The notes beneath the pieces were generated by a model that was given only the letters and a program-made list of their open reading frames with translations, did no database searches and was not told the origin of the DNA. From NCBI RefSeq assembly GCF_018100905.1, contig NZ_JAGJEG010000011.1:1-64000 (forward strand): 64,000 nucleotides of DNA, given 5' to 3'. Below are positions 40,487-49,969 of the stretch, piece by piece (position 1 is the first letter of the stretch; each line of letters begins with the position of its first letter). This DNA is from Pseudoalteromonas sp. MMG010 (lineage in GTDB: Bacteria; Pseudomonadota; Gammaproteobacteria; Enterobacterales; Alteromonadaceae). A program made the translations under genes and the position numbers.

Positions 40487-40731
40487 TTTATTTACCTATA
40501 CAAATAAAAAGTAATATAAAAGAAGTACATTAAAATACCCCATAAAACCACTTTGCGGATCGTAATACATGTTTTACAACGTGTTTTAAACATCATTTCC
40601 TCATTTTTTTATGGGTAAAAATAGTAAAATAATAAGATTTACGCCAAACACACAAATTTTTGAGATACATAACCCGTATTCTCCGGTCTTATTTTGTACA
40701 CTAAGTGCAATTAATTTTCTGGTATGAAAAA

Positions 40732-41784
40732 ATGTATTCTAAACAAACAGGCAAAGCTCTTTTTCCATTTATAATCACACTTCTTATTATTTTTAGTGTG
40801 TATTTATATTTACCATCAACTCATGGCAAACAAAATAGTCGCTCTGAGACAAGCACCACTGTAAAAGCACATACAGTAACCTCGCAAGAAAACGCGGTTT
40901 TAATCGAAGCGATAGGGAGCGCCCGCGCTAATCAAGCTATCTTTATTAAAAGTGCACAAAACGATTATGTAAAGGCTATTTATTTTAAAGATGGTGACTT
41001 TGTTAAAAAAGGACAAGAATTAGTTCAATTACAAAACCTGCAAGAGCAATTAGATGTAAAAGAACTAAGTATTAACTTACAAGAAGAAAAGCGTCAACTT
41101 AATCGTTTAACCAAACTTGCAAGCAGTCAATCAACATCAAAATCACTCCTTGATGAGCAACGTTCGAAAGTCGATGCCACCGAAGCACAACTGCAAAATG
41201 CAAAGTCAAAACTATCAGAAATGACAATTATCGCACCGTTTACTGGGCTGCTAGGTAAACGTGAAATATCAGCCGGCGCATATGTAAATAATAGTACGAT
41301 AATTACCACGCTTGATGATGTGAGTATTATAAAAGTAGATTTTAAAGTACCTGAAAAGTATTTAGCTCAATTATCTTTAGGCATGAAGGTATTTACGCAA
41401 AATGACGCTTACCCAGACAAAACCTTTACCGGTAAAGTGACTCATATCAGCTCTCGTATCGATTCGGTTACTCGAAGTGTAGAAGTAACAGCAAGTTTTA
41501 TTAATGAATCGGGTTTTTTACGCCCAGGTATGTTACTCAATACCGCCTTAGAGCTTAGTAGCAATCAAGCTCTGATGGTACCTGAAAAAGCCGTTATCCC
41601 TTTGCAAGACAAACATTATGTATTTCAAATACAAGATGGAATCGCTCAGCGTGTTGAAGTACATGTTACCTCTCGTAACAATGGCTGGGTTGCGATTGAT
41701 AAGGGATTAAGCAACGGCGAGCAAGTTATTACCGAAGGCGTTATTAAAATTCGCTCTGGTAGTAAAGTAAGTGTTGAGGGGTAA
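40732..41784 (+). CDS. RND efflux membrane-fusion protein
   Basis: About 350 residues from the ATG at 40732; an in-frame GTG at 40705 would add nine residues. N-terminal anchor helix (LFPFIITLLIIFSVYLYL), then lipoyl half-motif (KAIYFKDGDFVKKGQELVQL), a coiled-coil hairpin about 110-170, the second lipoyl half (MTIIAPFTGLLGKREISAG) and beta-barrel domains (VPEKAVIPLQ). It bridges the pump and an outer-membrane channel. Eight bases before the pump gene. No outer-membrane TolC-like gene is adjacent. Confidence 0.9.
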   Translation: MYSKQTGKALFPFIITLLIIFSVYLYLPSTHGKQNSRSETSTTVKAHTVTSQENAVLIEAIGSARANQAIFIKSAQNDYVKAIYFKDGDFVKKGQELVQLQNLQEQLDVKELSINLQEEKRQLNRLTKLASSQSTSKSLLDEQRSKVDATEAQLQNAKSKLSEMTIIAPFTGLLGKREISAGAYVNNSTIITTLDDVSIIKVDFKVPEKYLAQLSLGMKVFTQNDAYPDKTFTGKVTHISSRIDSVTRSVEVTASFINESGFLRPGMLLNTALELSSNQALMVPEKAVIPLQDKHYVFQIQDGIAQRVEVHVTSRNNGWVAIDKGLSNGEQVITEGVIKIRSGSKVSVEG

Positions 41785-41790
41785 TTAAGC

Positions 41791-44700
41791 GTGAAAATTA
41801 CTGACACTAGCGTTAAACGCCCTGTTTTTGCCATTGTAATAAATTTACTATTACTCACTTTTGGCTTAGTCGCCTTTAGTATGCTGCCTTTGCGTGAGTA
41901 TCCTGATATTGAAACCCCAATTGTTAATATCAGTACCGAATATACCGGTGCCTCTGCTGAAATCATTGAAACCAAAATAACCCAAATAATAGAAAACCGC
42001 ATTTCGGGTATCGAAGGTATTAAAAGTATCAATTCATCAAGTCGAAATGGGCAATCAAACATTACCATTGAGTTTGATATTAATCGTGATATCGATGCCG
42101 CATCCAACGATGTACGCGAACGTGTAGCGCGTGCACTTGACAGCTTACCCGATCAGGTGCGCCCGCCAGAAGTGTCTAAATCAAATAGTGATGAAAGCCC
42201 CATTGTATGGTTTGTATTAAACAGTGACTCAATGGACTCATTACAATTATCGGATTACGCACAGCGCTTCATCGTTGATAGACTTGCTGTAGTTGATGGT
42301 GTCTCTAATGTGCGCATTGGTGGCGAGCGAAAGTATGCAATGAAAATTTGGTTAAATCGCCAAGCTATGGCAGCTCGTGGGATTACTGCAAATGATATAG
42401 AAAACACCTTACGCACCGAAAATGTCGAATTACCCGCAGGTGAAATTGAATCGATTGACCGTGATTTTACGGTACGAACTGCGCGTAGCTACAAAGATCA
42501 ACGTGACTTTAATAACCTTGTTGTTAAACGTGGTGAACAGGGGTACTTAGTTCGTTTGGGCGAAGTCGCCGACGTACATTTAGAAGCAGCCGACGACGAA
42601 AGCTTATTTCGTGGTAATGGCCGTAATATGATTGGCTTAGGCATTGTAAAACAAGCCAAAGCAAACACCCTTACTGTTGTTGATAATGCACGAGCAGAAA
42701 TTGAAAAAATAAAACGCAACCTGCCACAAGGTACAACAATTGGAAACAGCTATGACTCATCTATCTTTATAAAAGAGTCTATTAACGAAGTGTACAGTAC
42801 GCTGGTTATTTCGATGGGCTTAGTGGTACTTATAATTTTTATATTTTTAGGAAATATACGTGCAACGTTAATACCGGCAGTAACAGTGCCTGTTGCACTT
42901 GTGGGTAGCTTTATGTTTTTACTGGCAATGGGCTACTCGATTAACTTGCTAACCCTACTTGCCCTAGTGCTTGCAATTGGTTTAGTCGTTGATGATGCCA
43001 TTGTTATGTTAGAGAACATATATCGCCGTATAGAGCTTGGAGAACCCCCATTGCTTGCGGCATATCGCGGTGCTCGTGAAGTGGGTTTTGCCGTTATTGC
43101 AACAACGTTGGTGCTTATTTCAGTATTTGTTCCTCTAGTTTTTATGGATGGTCGTATAGGAGCGCTATTCACAGAGTTTGCTATGGCGGTAAGTGCCGCA
43201 GTGTTTTTTTCTAGTGTAACAGCATTAACTCTTTCACCAGCTCTATGTTCTAAGTTTTTAAAACCATCGACTAAGCAAAGTAAATTTAATCAATGGGTTG
43301 ATGTCGTTTTTGGTAAAATTGAAGCAAGTTACCGCCGCTCTTTAGTCTCTAATATGACTCGTAAGTGGGGGTTATTAATCAGCTTATTATTAGCAGGTTT
43401 TGTAAGCTACTCATTGTTCACAAAAATCCCTTCTGAGCTAACACCAAAAGAAGATAGAGGTACATTTTATATACTCATGAATGGCCCTGAAGGTTCAAGT
43501 TATGAAAATAACGCTGACAATATGGCAAAAATAGAGCAGCGCCTTACCCCTTACTCAGAATCAGGAGAGTTAAGTCGCGTGCTAGTGCGAGTTCCTGGTT
43601 TCGGTAACAGCGGAGGTGTAGCGATTATTGGTATGGCTGATTGGGATGAAAGAAAACGTTCAACGTGGGAAGTGATGGATGAAATCAGCCAAAAAATGCA
43701 AGAAGTTACCGATGTTAGAGCTTTTGCCATTATGCGAAGAGGTATAGGTGGCAGAGGTGTTTCTCAACCTATTGAATTTGTATTACAAGGCAATGACTAT
43801 ACGCAACTTGCTGATTGGCGCGATAGAATTATAAAACGCGCAGAAAAAAATCCAGGTCTTGTTAGAATCGATCATGATTACAAAGAAACATTCCCACAGT
43901 TTTTAGTCAGCATTGATAAAAATAAAGCCGCCGATTTAGGGGTGTCTGTTTCAGATGTAGGTACTACCCTTGAAACAATGCTAGGACAGCGCCGAGTAAC
44001 TACATTTATCGACCGTGGAGAAGAATACGATGTCATTTTAAAAGGGACTAAAGCCGATTTTAGCAACCCGACTGACATTTCAAATATCTATCTTAAATCA
44101 CGCAGTGGTGAACTCGTCCCTCTTGATAGCTTAATTAGTCTAAAAGAAGAAGCAACGGCCTCACGTTTAAATCGTTATAACCGAATGAGAGCCATTACTT
44201 TAAGTGCTAACTTAGCCGATGGTTATACGCTTGAGCAAGCGCTTAACTTTTTAAATGAGGTAGCCGCAGAAGAAAATGACATCGATGGAGCTATTGATTA
44301 TAAAGGCGAATCACAGCTTTATTACGAAGGTGCGTCTGCGATGACTTATGTATTTATTTTAGCGCTAACCGTTACCTTTTTAGTCCTTGCCGCTCAATTT
44401 GAAAGCTTTATGCACCCTTTTGTTATCATGCTAACCGTACCATTAGGTTTAATGGGCGCAATGTTCGGGCTTTGGTCTACAGGGTTAACCTTAAATATTT
44501 ACAGCCAAATTGGTATTGTTATGCTTATAGGGTTAAGTGCTAAAAACGGTATTCTCATTGTCGAATTCACTAACCAATTACGCGATAAAGGCGTAGAGTT
44601 TAAAGAAGCCATTTTACAAGCTGCTACACAGCGCTTACGCCCAATCATAATGACCTCTTTAACAACGGTTATGAGTGCCGTGCCTTTAGTATTAGCCACA

Positions 44701-44889
44701 GGGCCCGGTGCAGAAAGCCGCATGGTAATTGGTGTGGTGGTATTTACTGGAGTGATAGTGTCGACCCTACTCACTCTTTTTGTTGTACCAGCTGCATATT
44801 ATGCACTTGCACGTAACACACAATCCCCTGAGTTTTTACAGCAAAAGTTAGACCAGCAAGCAGCAGATAAACCTGTTGAAAAGATCTAA
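41791..44889 (+). CDS. RND multidrug efflux transporter, HAE-1 type
   Basis: 1032 residues, GTG start with GAGGGG ahead. The chain begins MKITDTSVKRPVFAIVINLL; helices 2-6 include LVLAIGLVVDDAIVMLENIY, whose paired aspartates are the proton relay. Two large periplasmic loops follow helices 1 and 7; the second half has AALTV-type helices and GLSAKNGILIVEF. Substrate range cannot be read, but drug, dye or detergent export is usual. Forms an operon with the upstream fusion protein. Confidence 0.93.
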   Translation: MKITDTSVKRPVFAIVINLLLLTFGLVAFSMLPLREYPDIETPIVNISTEYTGASAEIIETKITQIIENRISGIEGIKSINSSSRNGQSNITIEFDINRDIDAASNDVRERVARALDSLPDQVRPPEVSKSNSDESPIVWFVLNSDSMDSLQLSDYAQRFIVDRLAVVDGVSNVRIGGERKYAMKIWLNRQAMAARGITANDIENTLRTENVELPAGEIESIDRDFTVRTARSYKDQRDFNNLVVKRGEQGYLVRLGEVADVHLEAADDESLFRGNGRNMIGLGIVKQAKANTLTVVDNARAEIEKIKRNLPQGTTIGNSYDSSIFIKESINEVYSTLVISMGLVVLIIFIFLGNIRATLIPAVTVPVALVGSFMFLLAMGYSINLLTLLALVLAIGLVVDDAIVMLENIYRRIELGEPPLLAAYRGAREVGFAVIATTLVLISVFVPLVFMDGRIGALFTEFAMAVSAAVFFSSVTALTLSPALCSKFLKPSTKQSKFNQWVDVVFGKIEASYRRSLVSNMTRKWGLLISLLLAGFVSYSLFTKIPSELTPKEDRGTFYILMNGPEGSSYENNADNMAKIEQRLTPYSESGELSRVLVRVPGFGNSGGVAIIGMADWDERKRSTWEVMDEISQKMQEVTDVRAFAIMRRGIGGRGVSQPIEFVLQGNDYTQLADWRDRIIKRAEKNPGLVRIDHDYKETFPQFLVSIDKNKAADLGVSVSDVGTTLETMLGQRRVTTFIDRGEEYDVILKGTKADFSNPTDISNIYLKSRSGELVPLDSLISLKEEATASRLNRYNRMRAITLSANLADGYTLEQALNFLNEVAAEENDIDGAIDYKGESQLYYEGASAMTYVFILALTVTFLVLAAQFESFMHPFVIMLTVPLGLMGAMFGLWSTGLTLNIYSQIGIVMLIGLSAKNGILIVEFTNQLRDKGVEFKEAILQAATQRLRPIIMTSLTTVMSAVPLVLATGPGAESRMVIGVVVFTGVIVSTLLTLFVVPAAYYALARNTQSPEFLQQKLDQQAADKPVEKI

Positions 44890-44980
44890 TGACGGTATTG
44901 CGTCGTAACCTTGTTGTTGCGACGCAGACACTTTATGCTCGCCCTTTAACTTTAACCTGTATATACATTTAGGAATACTT

Positions 44981-45517
44981 ATGAGCTTAACAACACAAGT
45001 TGCTACATTTGGCGGCGGCTGTTTTTGGTGTATTGATGCAGCATTTAGACGTGTACACGGTGTACTCTCAGTATGCTCTGGCTATGCCGGCGGCGAAACC
45101 AATGATCCAACCTATCAATCGGTTTGCTCGGGTACAACGGGCCACGCTGAAGTAGTTAACATTGAATTTGATCATACCGTGATAAGCTTTGACACTCTGC
45201 TTGCCATGTTTTTCACCCTGCACGATGCAACACAACTAAACCGACAAGGTAATGATATCGGCACACAATATCGAAGCGTAGTGTATTACCATGATGAAAC
45301 ACAGCAACAACAAACCCATAAAATGATTGAGCAATTACAAAAACATTGTAGTGAGCCAATTGTAACTGAGGTCAGCCCCGCGGGTATTTTTTACCCTGGA
45401 GAAGTATTCCATCAAAATTATTATAACGAAAACCCTCAACAGGGCTATTGCAGTATCTTAATTGCGCCCAAGCTTAAAAAGTTTGCAGCAATGTACCAGG
45501 CATACTTAACCAACTAA
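44981..45517 (+). CDS. msrA: MsrA, peptide methionine-S-sulfoxide reductase
   Basis: 178 residues. GGGCFWCIDAAFRRVHGV gives the catalytic Cys14 and Cys17; SGYAGGETNDPTYQSVCSG and YHQNYYNENPQ-type residues (here VFHQNYYNENPQ) are normal MsrA motifs. It repairs oxidised methionine in proteins and peptides in the cytoplasm. Likely transcribed alone, 90 bp after the pump gene, with a terminator after it. Confidence 0.94.
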   Translation: MSLTTQVATFGGGCFWCIDAAFRRVHGVLSVCSGYAGGETNDPTYQSVCSGTTGHAEVVNIEFDHTVISFDTLLAMFFTLHDATQLNRQGNDIGTQYRSVVYYHDETQQQQTHKMIEQLQKHCSEPIVTEVSPAGIFYPGEVFHQNYYNENPQQGYCSILIAPKLKKFAAMYQAYLTN

Positions 45518-45530
45518 CTGATTTAAGTTA

Positions 45531-45555
45531 AAAAAAAGCCCTTACGGGCTTTTTT
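45531..45555. terminator. bidirectional terminator between msrA and btuB
   Basis: AAAAAAAGCCC, loop TTAC, GGGCTTTTTT. Serves the convergent genes msrA and btuB. Confidence 0.93.
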
Positions 45556-45573
45556 ATTTTCATTTTTTGCGAA

Positions 45574-47400
45574 TTAAAATTGGTAACTTGCACCAACAAA
45601 AAAGCGACGTTCAGGCGTATTATAATAGTATACATCGCCAGTTACGAAATCTGAGCTTGAGTCAACCACGTTATACTCACGGTCAAATAGGTTCTCTACA
45701 CGTAATGAAAACGCAATATGATCATTTAACTGATAATTTCCCGCAACATTAAATAATGTATACGAACCTAATCGCGATACGCTTCCCTCTCTATCACCAC
45801 GATATTGCATGCTAATACTGGCATCAAAGTCGCCTAATTCTTTTGCTAATGCCCAATTTAGTGTCTGCTTAGAAACGTAATTAAGTTGTTCACCCGTCAC
45901 AGTATTTTCAGCCGTTAAATAAGTAACGTTTAAATCACTGTCTATACCAAACACTTGGTTTGATAGGCTAAACTCAACCCCTTCATAACGGGCTTCGTCT
46001 ATATTGGCTAATGCAAAGTTAGCATCGTAATCAATTTTGTCTTCGATATCGTTTCTAAATATAGCAACATCAACGCTCGTTGAATGATAGTTAACCGTTA
46101 AGCCTATTTCTGTATTTAAAGACGTTTCTGGTTGTAAATCTGCATTACCAAAGTTTGGATAATATAAATCATTAAAGGTAGGGGCTTTAAAACCCGTACT
46201 TTGACTAACGCGAAAAACAGCATATTCAGACAAATGATAACCCGCTGCAGCGGTATAAGTCGTTTCGTTACCAAACTTTTCGTCATCATCATTACGCAAA
46301 GTAAGGTTTGCAAGTACCTGGTCATTATCAAAATATGCCCCAACAAATACAGCTAAAACATCGCGGCTTTGTTCATCAAAAACAATAGAGCTCTGTGATA
46401 CATCATCGTTATACCAATTTACACCACCGCTGATATTAAATTCGCTATTAAATGTATATTGCCCACTGTAATCAATTTGGCTGCGTTTAGTAATGAAAGT
46501 ACTTGTTAACGCATCACCCGAAAAATAATCAGTGTAGGTATTATCAGAATCATCTGTTGCAAACGATATATCTATACGATGCGATTGGTTTTCGTAAGTT
46601 TTACTCCAACCTAGGGCAATTTGATAGTTTTTAAACTCATTATTTTCGACGGTGCTATCAAATGGGCTAAAACCACTATCGTAGTTTGCGAAGCCTTCAC
46701 TGTATTGACCTAAAAGCTTAACATCACCTAATTGACTATCACTATAATTAACATTAAAGCCTAAATTTTTATTTTCATATCCATCATCATCAGGGCCAGC
46801 ACCTTGTAACACATCAAAACCATCAGTTTTTTCAAAACCAGCATTAAAAGCCGTTTTTAACCCCGCTTTTTGAACCGCCCCTGCTAATTGGTAATTTTGA
46901 TAATTATTTGAGCCAAAGGTCGCATCAAGTGAAATGTTATTAGCTTGGCGAGTGATAATATTTATAACACCTGCTAAGGCATCTGAACCATAAACTGCAG
47001 CACGCGAGCCTTTTACGATCTCAATACGCTCAATACTATTTAAAGGGACATTACTTAGCGCTTTTTGCCCTAAAGTTGCCGAACCAGTGCGTACACCATC
47101 AATTAAAATTAACGTGTCACCTGAGCCGGTACCACGTAACGACACTCCCGAATTTTGACCAAAACCACCGTTTGGATTTACTTGGATACCTGCTTGGGTA
47201 CCTAATAAAGTCGGTAAGTCTCTAACATTACTAGCTTCAATATCAGCACGTTCTATTACCTCTACACTGGCTAAAACGTCGCTTAATGGCTGTTCAAATT
47301 TATTCGCTGTAATGGTGATTTTTTCGATATCTTGGTTTGCAGACACTGAAAGTGATAACGCAGCAGAGATTGCCACGCCTAAAGCAGTTTTATATAACAT
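45574..47400 (-). CDS. btuB: BtuB, vitamin B12 TonB-dependent receptor
   Basis: 608 residues from the ATG at 47400, which has GTAGGGGA ahead. A TTG at 47427 in the same frame falls inside a leader hairpin and is unlikely. Signal peptide to about residue 23 (SLSVSA-NQ), TonB box-like EKITITA, plug domain with VSLRGTGSGDTLILIDGVR and YGSDALAGVINIITR, then a 22-strand barrel ending in Phe (GASYQF). A cobalamin riboswitch in its leader supports the B12 role. No btuCDF genes are adjacent. Confidence 0.93.
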   Translation of the reverse strand: MLYKTALGVAISAALSLSVSANQDIEKITITANKFEQPLSDVLASVEVIERADIEASNVRDLPTLLGTQAGIQVNPNGGFGQNSGVSLRGTGSGDTLILIDGVRTGSATLGQKALSNVPLNSIERIEIVKGSRAAVYGSDALAGVINIITRQANNISLDATFGSNNYQNYQLAGAVQKAGLKTAFNAGFEKTDGFDVLQGAGPDDDGYENKNLGFNVNYSDSQLGDVKLLGQYSEGFANYDSGFSPFDSTVENNEFKNYQIALGWSKTYENQSHRIDISFATDDSDNTYTDYFSGDALTSTFITKRSQIDYSGQYTFNSEFNISGGVNWYNDDVSQSSIVFDEQSRDVLAVFVGAYFDNDQVLANLTLRNDDDEKFGNETTYTAAAGYHLSEYAVFRVSQSTGFKAPTFNDLYYPNFGNADLQPETSLNTEIGLTVNYHSTSVDVAIFRNDIEDKIDYDANFALANIDEARYEGVEFSLSNQVFGIDSDLNVTYLTAENTVTGEQLNYVSKQTLNWALAKELGDFDASISMQYRGDREGSVSRLGSYTLFNVAGNYQLNDHIAFSLRVENLFDREYNVVDSSSDFVTGDVYYYNTPERRFFVGASYQF

Positions 47401-47439
47401 GATGTCCCCTACCTTTGCCCACCGCAAAGATTTAGTAAG

Positions 47440-47580
47440 TAAGATTGCATCAAGGCCGGTCTCCGGACTCAGGATAAGGCATGAAAATACGCTATCGCTT
47501 CACCGTTGCGGGGGCAGTGTTGGGATTGTCATCATAGTAAAAACGCACCAACTTCCCGATTATCTAATAATGTATAAGCA
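47440..47580 (-). ncRNA. cobalamin riboswitch of btuB
   Basis: On the minus strand, in order: GGGAAGTTGGTGCG, AATCCCAACACTGCCCCCGC (conserved C-rich segment), AACGGTGA, then the B12 box, GAGTCCGGAGACCGGCC. These are the core elements of the adenosylcobalamin riboswitch, in the right order and spacing. Downstream, CTTTGC (47424-47429) pairs with GCAAAG (47413-47418) just before the Shine-Dalgarno sequence, a candidate expression platform acting on translation. Confidence 0.9.
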
Positions 47581-47718
47581 GCCATTATTAGCACCTTGAA
47601 AATAGGCCGTTATTGTGAGCATTTTGTTTACCAATGTCAATGGACGTCTATATAGCCAAAAATAATGTAAAGCGTCTTTTATACCCTTTAGCCCTGTGAG
47701 TATATTTTGCAATGAATG

Positions 47719-47734
47719 AAGTAAAATTTTACTT
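47719..47734. promoter_or_regulatory. 16-bp perfect palindrome upstream of a sigma-54 promoter
   Basis: AAGTAAAATTTTACTT is a perfect palindrome centred about 90 bp upstream of the -24 element at 47808. That is the usual distance for an activator site of a sigma-54 activator, and a Fis-type activator gene is nearby. Confidence 0.4.
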
Positions 47735-47807
47735 AACAGCCTGTAAAAAGTTCCCATAACAAAAACAAAGACAACAAATTAACATTTAAAAACAACAAGT
47801 TAAATGT

Positions 47808-47823
47808 TGGCACTTAACTAGCA
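47808..47823 (+). promoter_or_regulatory. sigma-54 promoter of the DUF1328 gene
   Basis: TGGCACTTAACTAGCA has a perfect -24 half (TGGCAC), GC at -12 and exactly ten bases between GG and GC. The -12 half reads TAGCA rather than TTGCA. The gene start is 60 bp downstream. Confidence 0.7.
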
Positions 47824-47883
47824 ATATATCTAATAAGTTTTTACAAAAACCGAAACAAGGTTCAACAATAGAGGAAATTAACT

Positions 47884-48054
47884 ATGTTACGCTGGGCATT
47901 AATCTTTTTTGTTATTGCAATTATTGCCGCTATATTTGGATTTGGTGGTATTGCAGGAGCAGCAACAGGTATTGCTAAAATTCTGTTTTTTGTATTTGTA
48001 CTGCTGTTAGTTGTTTCACTAATCGCAAATGCAGTTAGAGGCAAAAGGCCTTAA
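47884..48054 (+). CDS. DUF1328 small membrane protein (YtjA-like)
   Basis: 56 residues beginning [20 protein letters not shown], then [20 protein letters not shown] and a basic tail (ANAVRGKRP). Two membrane helices with the conserved [17 protein letters not shown] turn are diagnostic of DUF1328, often induced by stress in gammaproteobacteria. GAGGAA lies eight bases before the ATG. It is the first gene after a sigma-54-like promoter and precedes the signalling cluster. Confidence 0.88.
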   Translation: MLRWALIFFVIAIIAAIFGFGGIAGAATGIAKILFFVFVLLLVVSLIANAVRGKRP

Positions 48055-48099
48055 ATATTTAGCACCCTTAGCTCAATTTTTATTATATGGAGAATAATT

Positions 48100-48294
48100 A
48101 TGAAAACATTAAACGCTATAAAAGTATTATCACTAAGTACCCTACTAACTTTTGGCTTAGCTGCGTGTGACGATGGTCCCGCTGAAAATGCAGGTGAAAC
48201 ACTCGATGAAATGGCGACAGATACTGGCAATGCAATTGAAGATGCCTGTGAAAGCGTTAAAGAAGGTGTAAATGCAGAAAATGAAAACTGTTAA
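48100..48294 (+). CDS. small entericidin-like lipoprotein
   Basis: 64 residues with a lipoprotein signal ending TFGLAAC (Cys23), then an acidic mature part of about 41 residues (GETLDEMATDTGNAIEDAC) containing two more cysteines. Size and layout resemble entericidins and similar stress lipoproteins, but the mature sequence is acidic rather than typical. GGAG precedes the ATG. It lies 45 bp after the DUF1328 gene and likely shares its promoter. Confidence 0.75.
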   Translation: MKTLNAIKVLSLSTLLTFGLAACDDGPAENAGETLDEMATDTGNAIEDACESVKEGVNAENENC

Positions 48295-48305
48295 ATATAT
48301 TCTTT

Positions 48306-48334
48306 AAGTAAGAGGTAATAATTACCTCTTACTT
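48306..48334 (+). terminator. 29-bp near-perfect palindrome after the lipoprotein gene
   Basis: Perfect 14-bp arms (48306-48319, 48321-48334) separated by a single base. It is 12 bp after the stop codon, so a terminator role is likely, but the U-run is poor (TTTCTTG). The tight centre would also suit a dimeric DNA-binding protein. The ends AAGTAA/TTACTT are the same as those of the palindrome at 47719. Confidence 0.5.
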
Positions 48335-48601
48335 TCTTGAAAAAATTTAACTCCTCCCCAAATTTACCAATACCACACCCTATAAAAAAATTAATTATGA
48401 TCTTTAATTTTAATTTAAGCGTATATACCTAATTGGGTACATATTTTAACTGTAAATTAAGTTTGTATATGCCATTGTGGTTCATAAATCAGGTTTTATC
48501 ATAAGCAACATTATTCGGTTGCACTAATAACAATAGTTATAAATCCTTTTAGGATGCTTTAACATACTGATATATAACTTATATTAACAGGAGATAATCA
48601 G
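48335..48601. other. promoter region of the phosphorelay operon
   Basis: 267 bp, AT-rich. I searched it by eye for the GG-N10-GC spacing and found none, so the regulator operon probably has a sigma-70-type promoter. AGGAGA at 48589-48594 is the ribosome binding site of the next gene. Confidence 0.45.
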
Positions 48602-49969
48602 TTGAAATCGATTTTATTAATTGATGATGATATTAACTTTACTGAAGTTGCTAGTCATATAATGGAATACTTAGGCCACATTGTTTGTGTAGCCGTCACA
48701 GTAAAAGAAGCCCAAGAATGGCTACAACATAATGATTATGACCATGTTTTTATTGATTTTATGCTCCCTGATGGGAGTGGGTTGCATGTATATGATTACA
48801 TGGTTAAAAACGGAAAAAAATCGCGCTGTACTTTCATTACTGGTAACCCAAAAATAAAAACCGCTATCAGTGATATCACTGGCCCCAATGTCGATTATTT
48901 AATGAAACCAATTGAACGTGAAGACATTGAAAATGCGCTAAAACCGAAGAAAAAAACAACACCACCCGCCAAAAAAGCGGCATCATCACCTAGCCAAAAA
49001 CAAACTCCTGCCATTGCACCAAACGCACACTTTGATTGTTTAATTGGTGAATCTCCAGCAATGAAAAAGCTGTATAAAATGATTGAGCGAGTAGCCCGTA
49101 GCAGCGCCAATGTCATGCTAATGGGTGAAAGCGGAGTCGGTAAAGAGTTAGTTGCTCAGGCTTTGCATAATGCAAGTGATTACGAAGGTGACTTAATTGC
49201 AACCAACTGTGGTGGATTATCAAAAGAGTTAATTGGTAGTGAATTATTTGGTCACGAAAAAGGTTCATTTACAGGGGCTACAGGACAAAAGCAAGGCGTA
49301 TTTGAGCGCGCTCAATCTGGTACTTTGTTTCTTGATGAAGTAACAGAAATGCCCATCGATATGCAGCCTAATTTACTGCGGGTACTCGAAACAAAACGCG
49401 TTAGCCGTGTTGGCGGGACACAAGAAATTCCTATTAACTGTCGAGTTGTTAGTGCCACAAACCGAACACTAGAAGAGATTGCGCAAGATAATATATTACG
49501 AGAAGATATATATTTTAGATTGGCCGTATTTCCTATTAACATTCCCCCACTGCGTGAAAGAAAAGAAGATATACCTCTTTTAGTCAATACCTTTTTAACT
49601 GAACTCAATCAAGAACATCAAGAGTCATTTGCAGTGACAACAAGCCAAATGGGTAGCTTTATTAATCATGATTGGCCTGGCAATGTACGAGAGTTAAGAC
49701 ACACATTACACCGCGCATTTATTATGAGTGAACCTGGTACAAAACAGCTAGAGGTTCCGAGCTCTTTTGCCTCTCCGTTTTCAAATGCAAAAAATAATCA
49801 TAACTCAGCAATAGTTAGTGCCGGTAAAACCATTGAAGAAGTAGAAAAAACATTAATTTACGCCACATTAAAAGAGGTCGACGGTAATAAAACCATGGCT
49901 GCAGATATGCTTGGAATTTCAACAAAAACCCTTTATAACCGTTTACACGCCTACGGTGAGCCTTTATGA
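48602..49969 (+). CDS. sigma-54-dependent response regulator (REC-AAA+-Fis)
   Basis: 455 residues, TTG start with AGGAGA seven bases ahead. Receiver about 1-118 with Asp52 (HVFIDFMLPDGSG) and LMKPIE; a Lys/Pro/Ser linker; AAA+ domain with Walker A GESGVGKE near 175 and the sigma-54 contact loop GSFTGA at 221-226 (a variant of GAFTGA); C-terminal Fis-type helix-turn-helix (NKTMAADMLGISTKTLYNRL). It should open sigma-54 promoters when phosphorylated. First gene of a five-gene cluster; two likely sigma-54 promoters flank the cluster. Confidence 0.94.
   Translation: MKSILLIDDDINFTEVASHIMEYLGHIVCVAVTVKEAQEWLQHNDYDHVFIDFMLPDGSGLHVYDYMVKNGKKSRCTFITGNPKIKTAISDITGPNVDYLMKPIEREDIENALKPKKKTTPPAKKAASSPSQKQTPAIAPNAHFDCLIGESPAMKKLYKMIERVARSSANVMLMGESGVGKELVAQALHNASDYEGDLIATNCGGLSKELIGSELFGHEKGSFTGATGQKQGVFERAQSGTLFLDEVTEMPIDMQPNLLRVLETKRVSRVGGTQEIPINCRVVSATNRTLEEIAQDNILREDIYFRLAVFPINIPPLRERKEDIPLLVNTFLTELNQEHQESFAVTTSQMGSFINHDWPGNVRELRHTLHRAFIMSEPGTKQLEVPSSFASPFSNAKNNHNSAIVSAGKTIEEVEKTLIYATLKEVDGNKTMAADMLGISTKTLYNRLHAYGEPL

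Noticed and set aside
40561..40590. TGTTTTA direct repeats as an efflux-pump operator
   Set aside because: Two short AT-rich repeats 12 bp apart are too weak to name, and no regulator gene lies next to the pump.
47401..47427. TTG start of btuB nine codons upstream
   Set aside because: It falls in the leader hairpin and has no ribosome binding site; ATG at 47400 has one and gives a normal signal peptide.
47560..47757. 65-codon frame on the minus strand upstream of btuB
   Set aside because: It overlaps the riboswitch and has no recognisable protein character.
48335..48601. A third sigma-54 promoter ahead of the response-regulator gene
   Set aside because: No GG-N10-GC pair was found in this gap.
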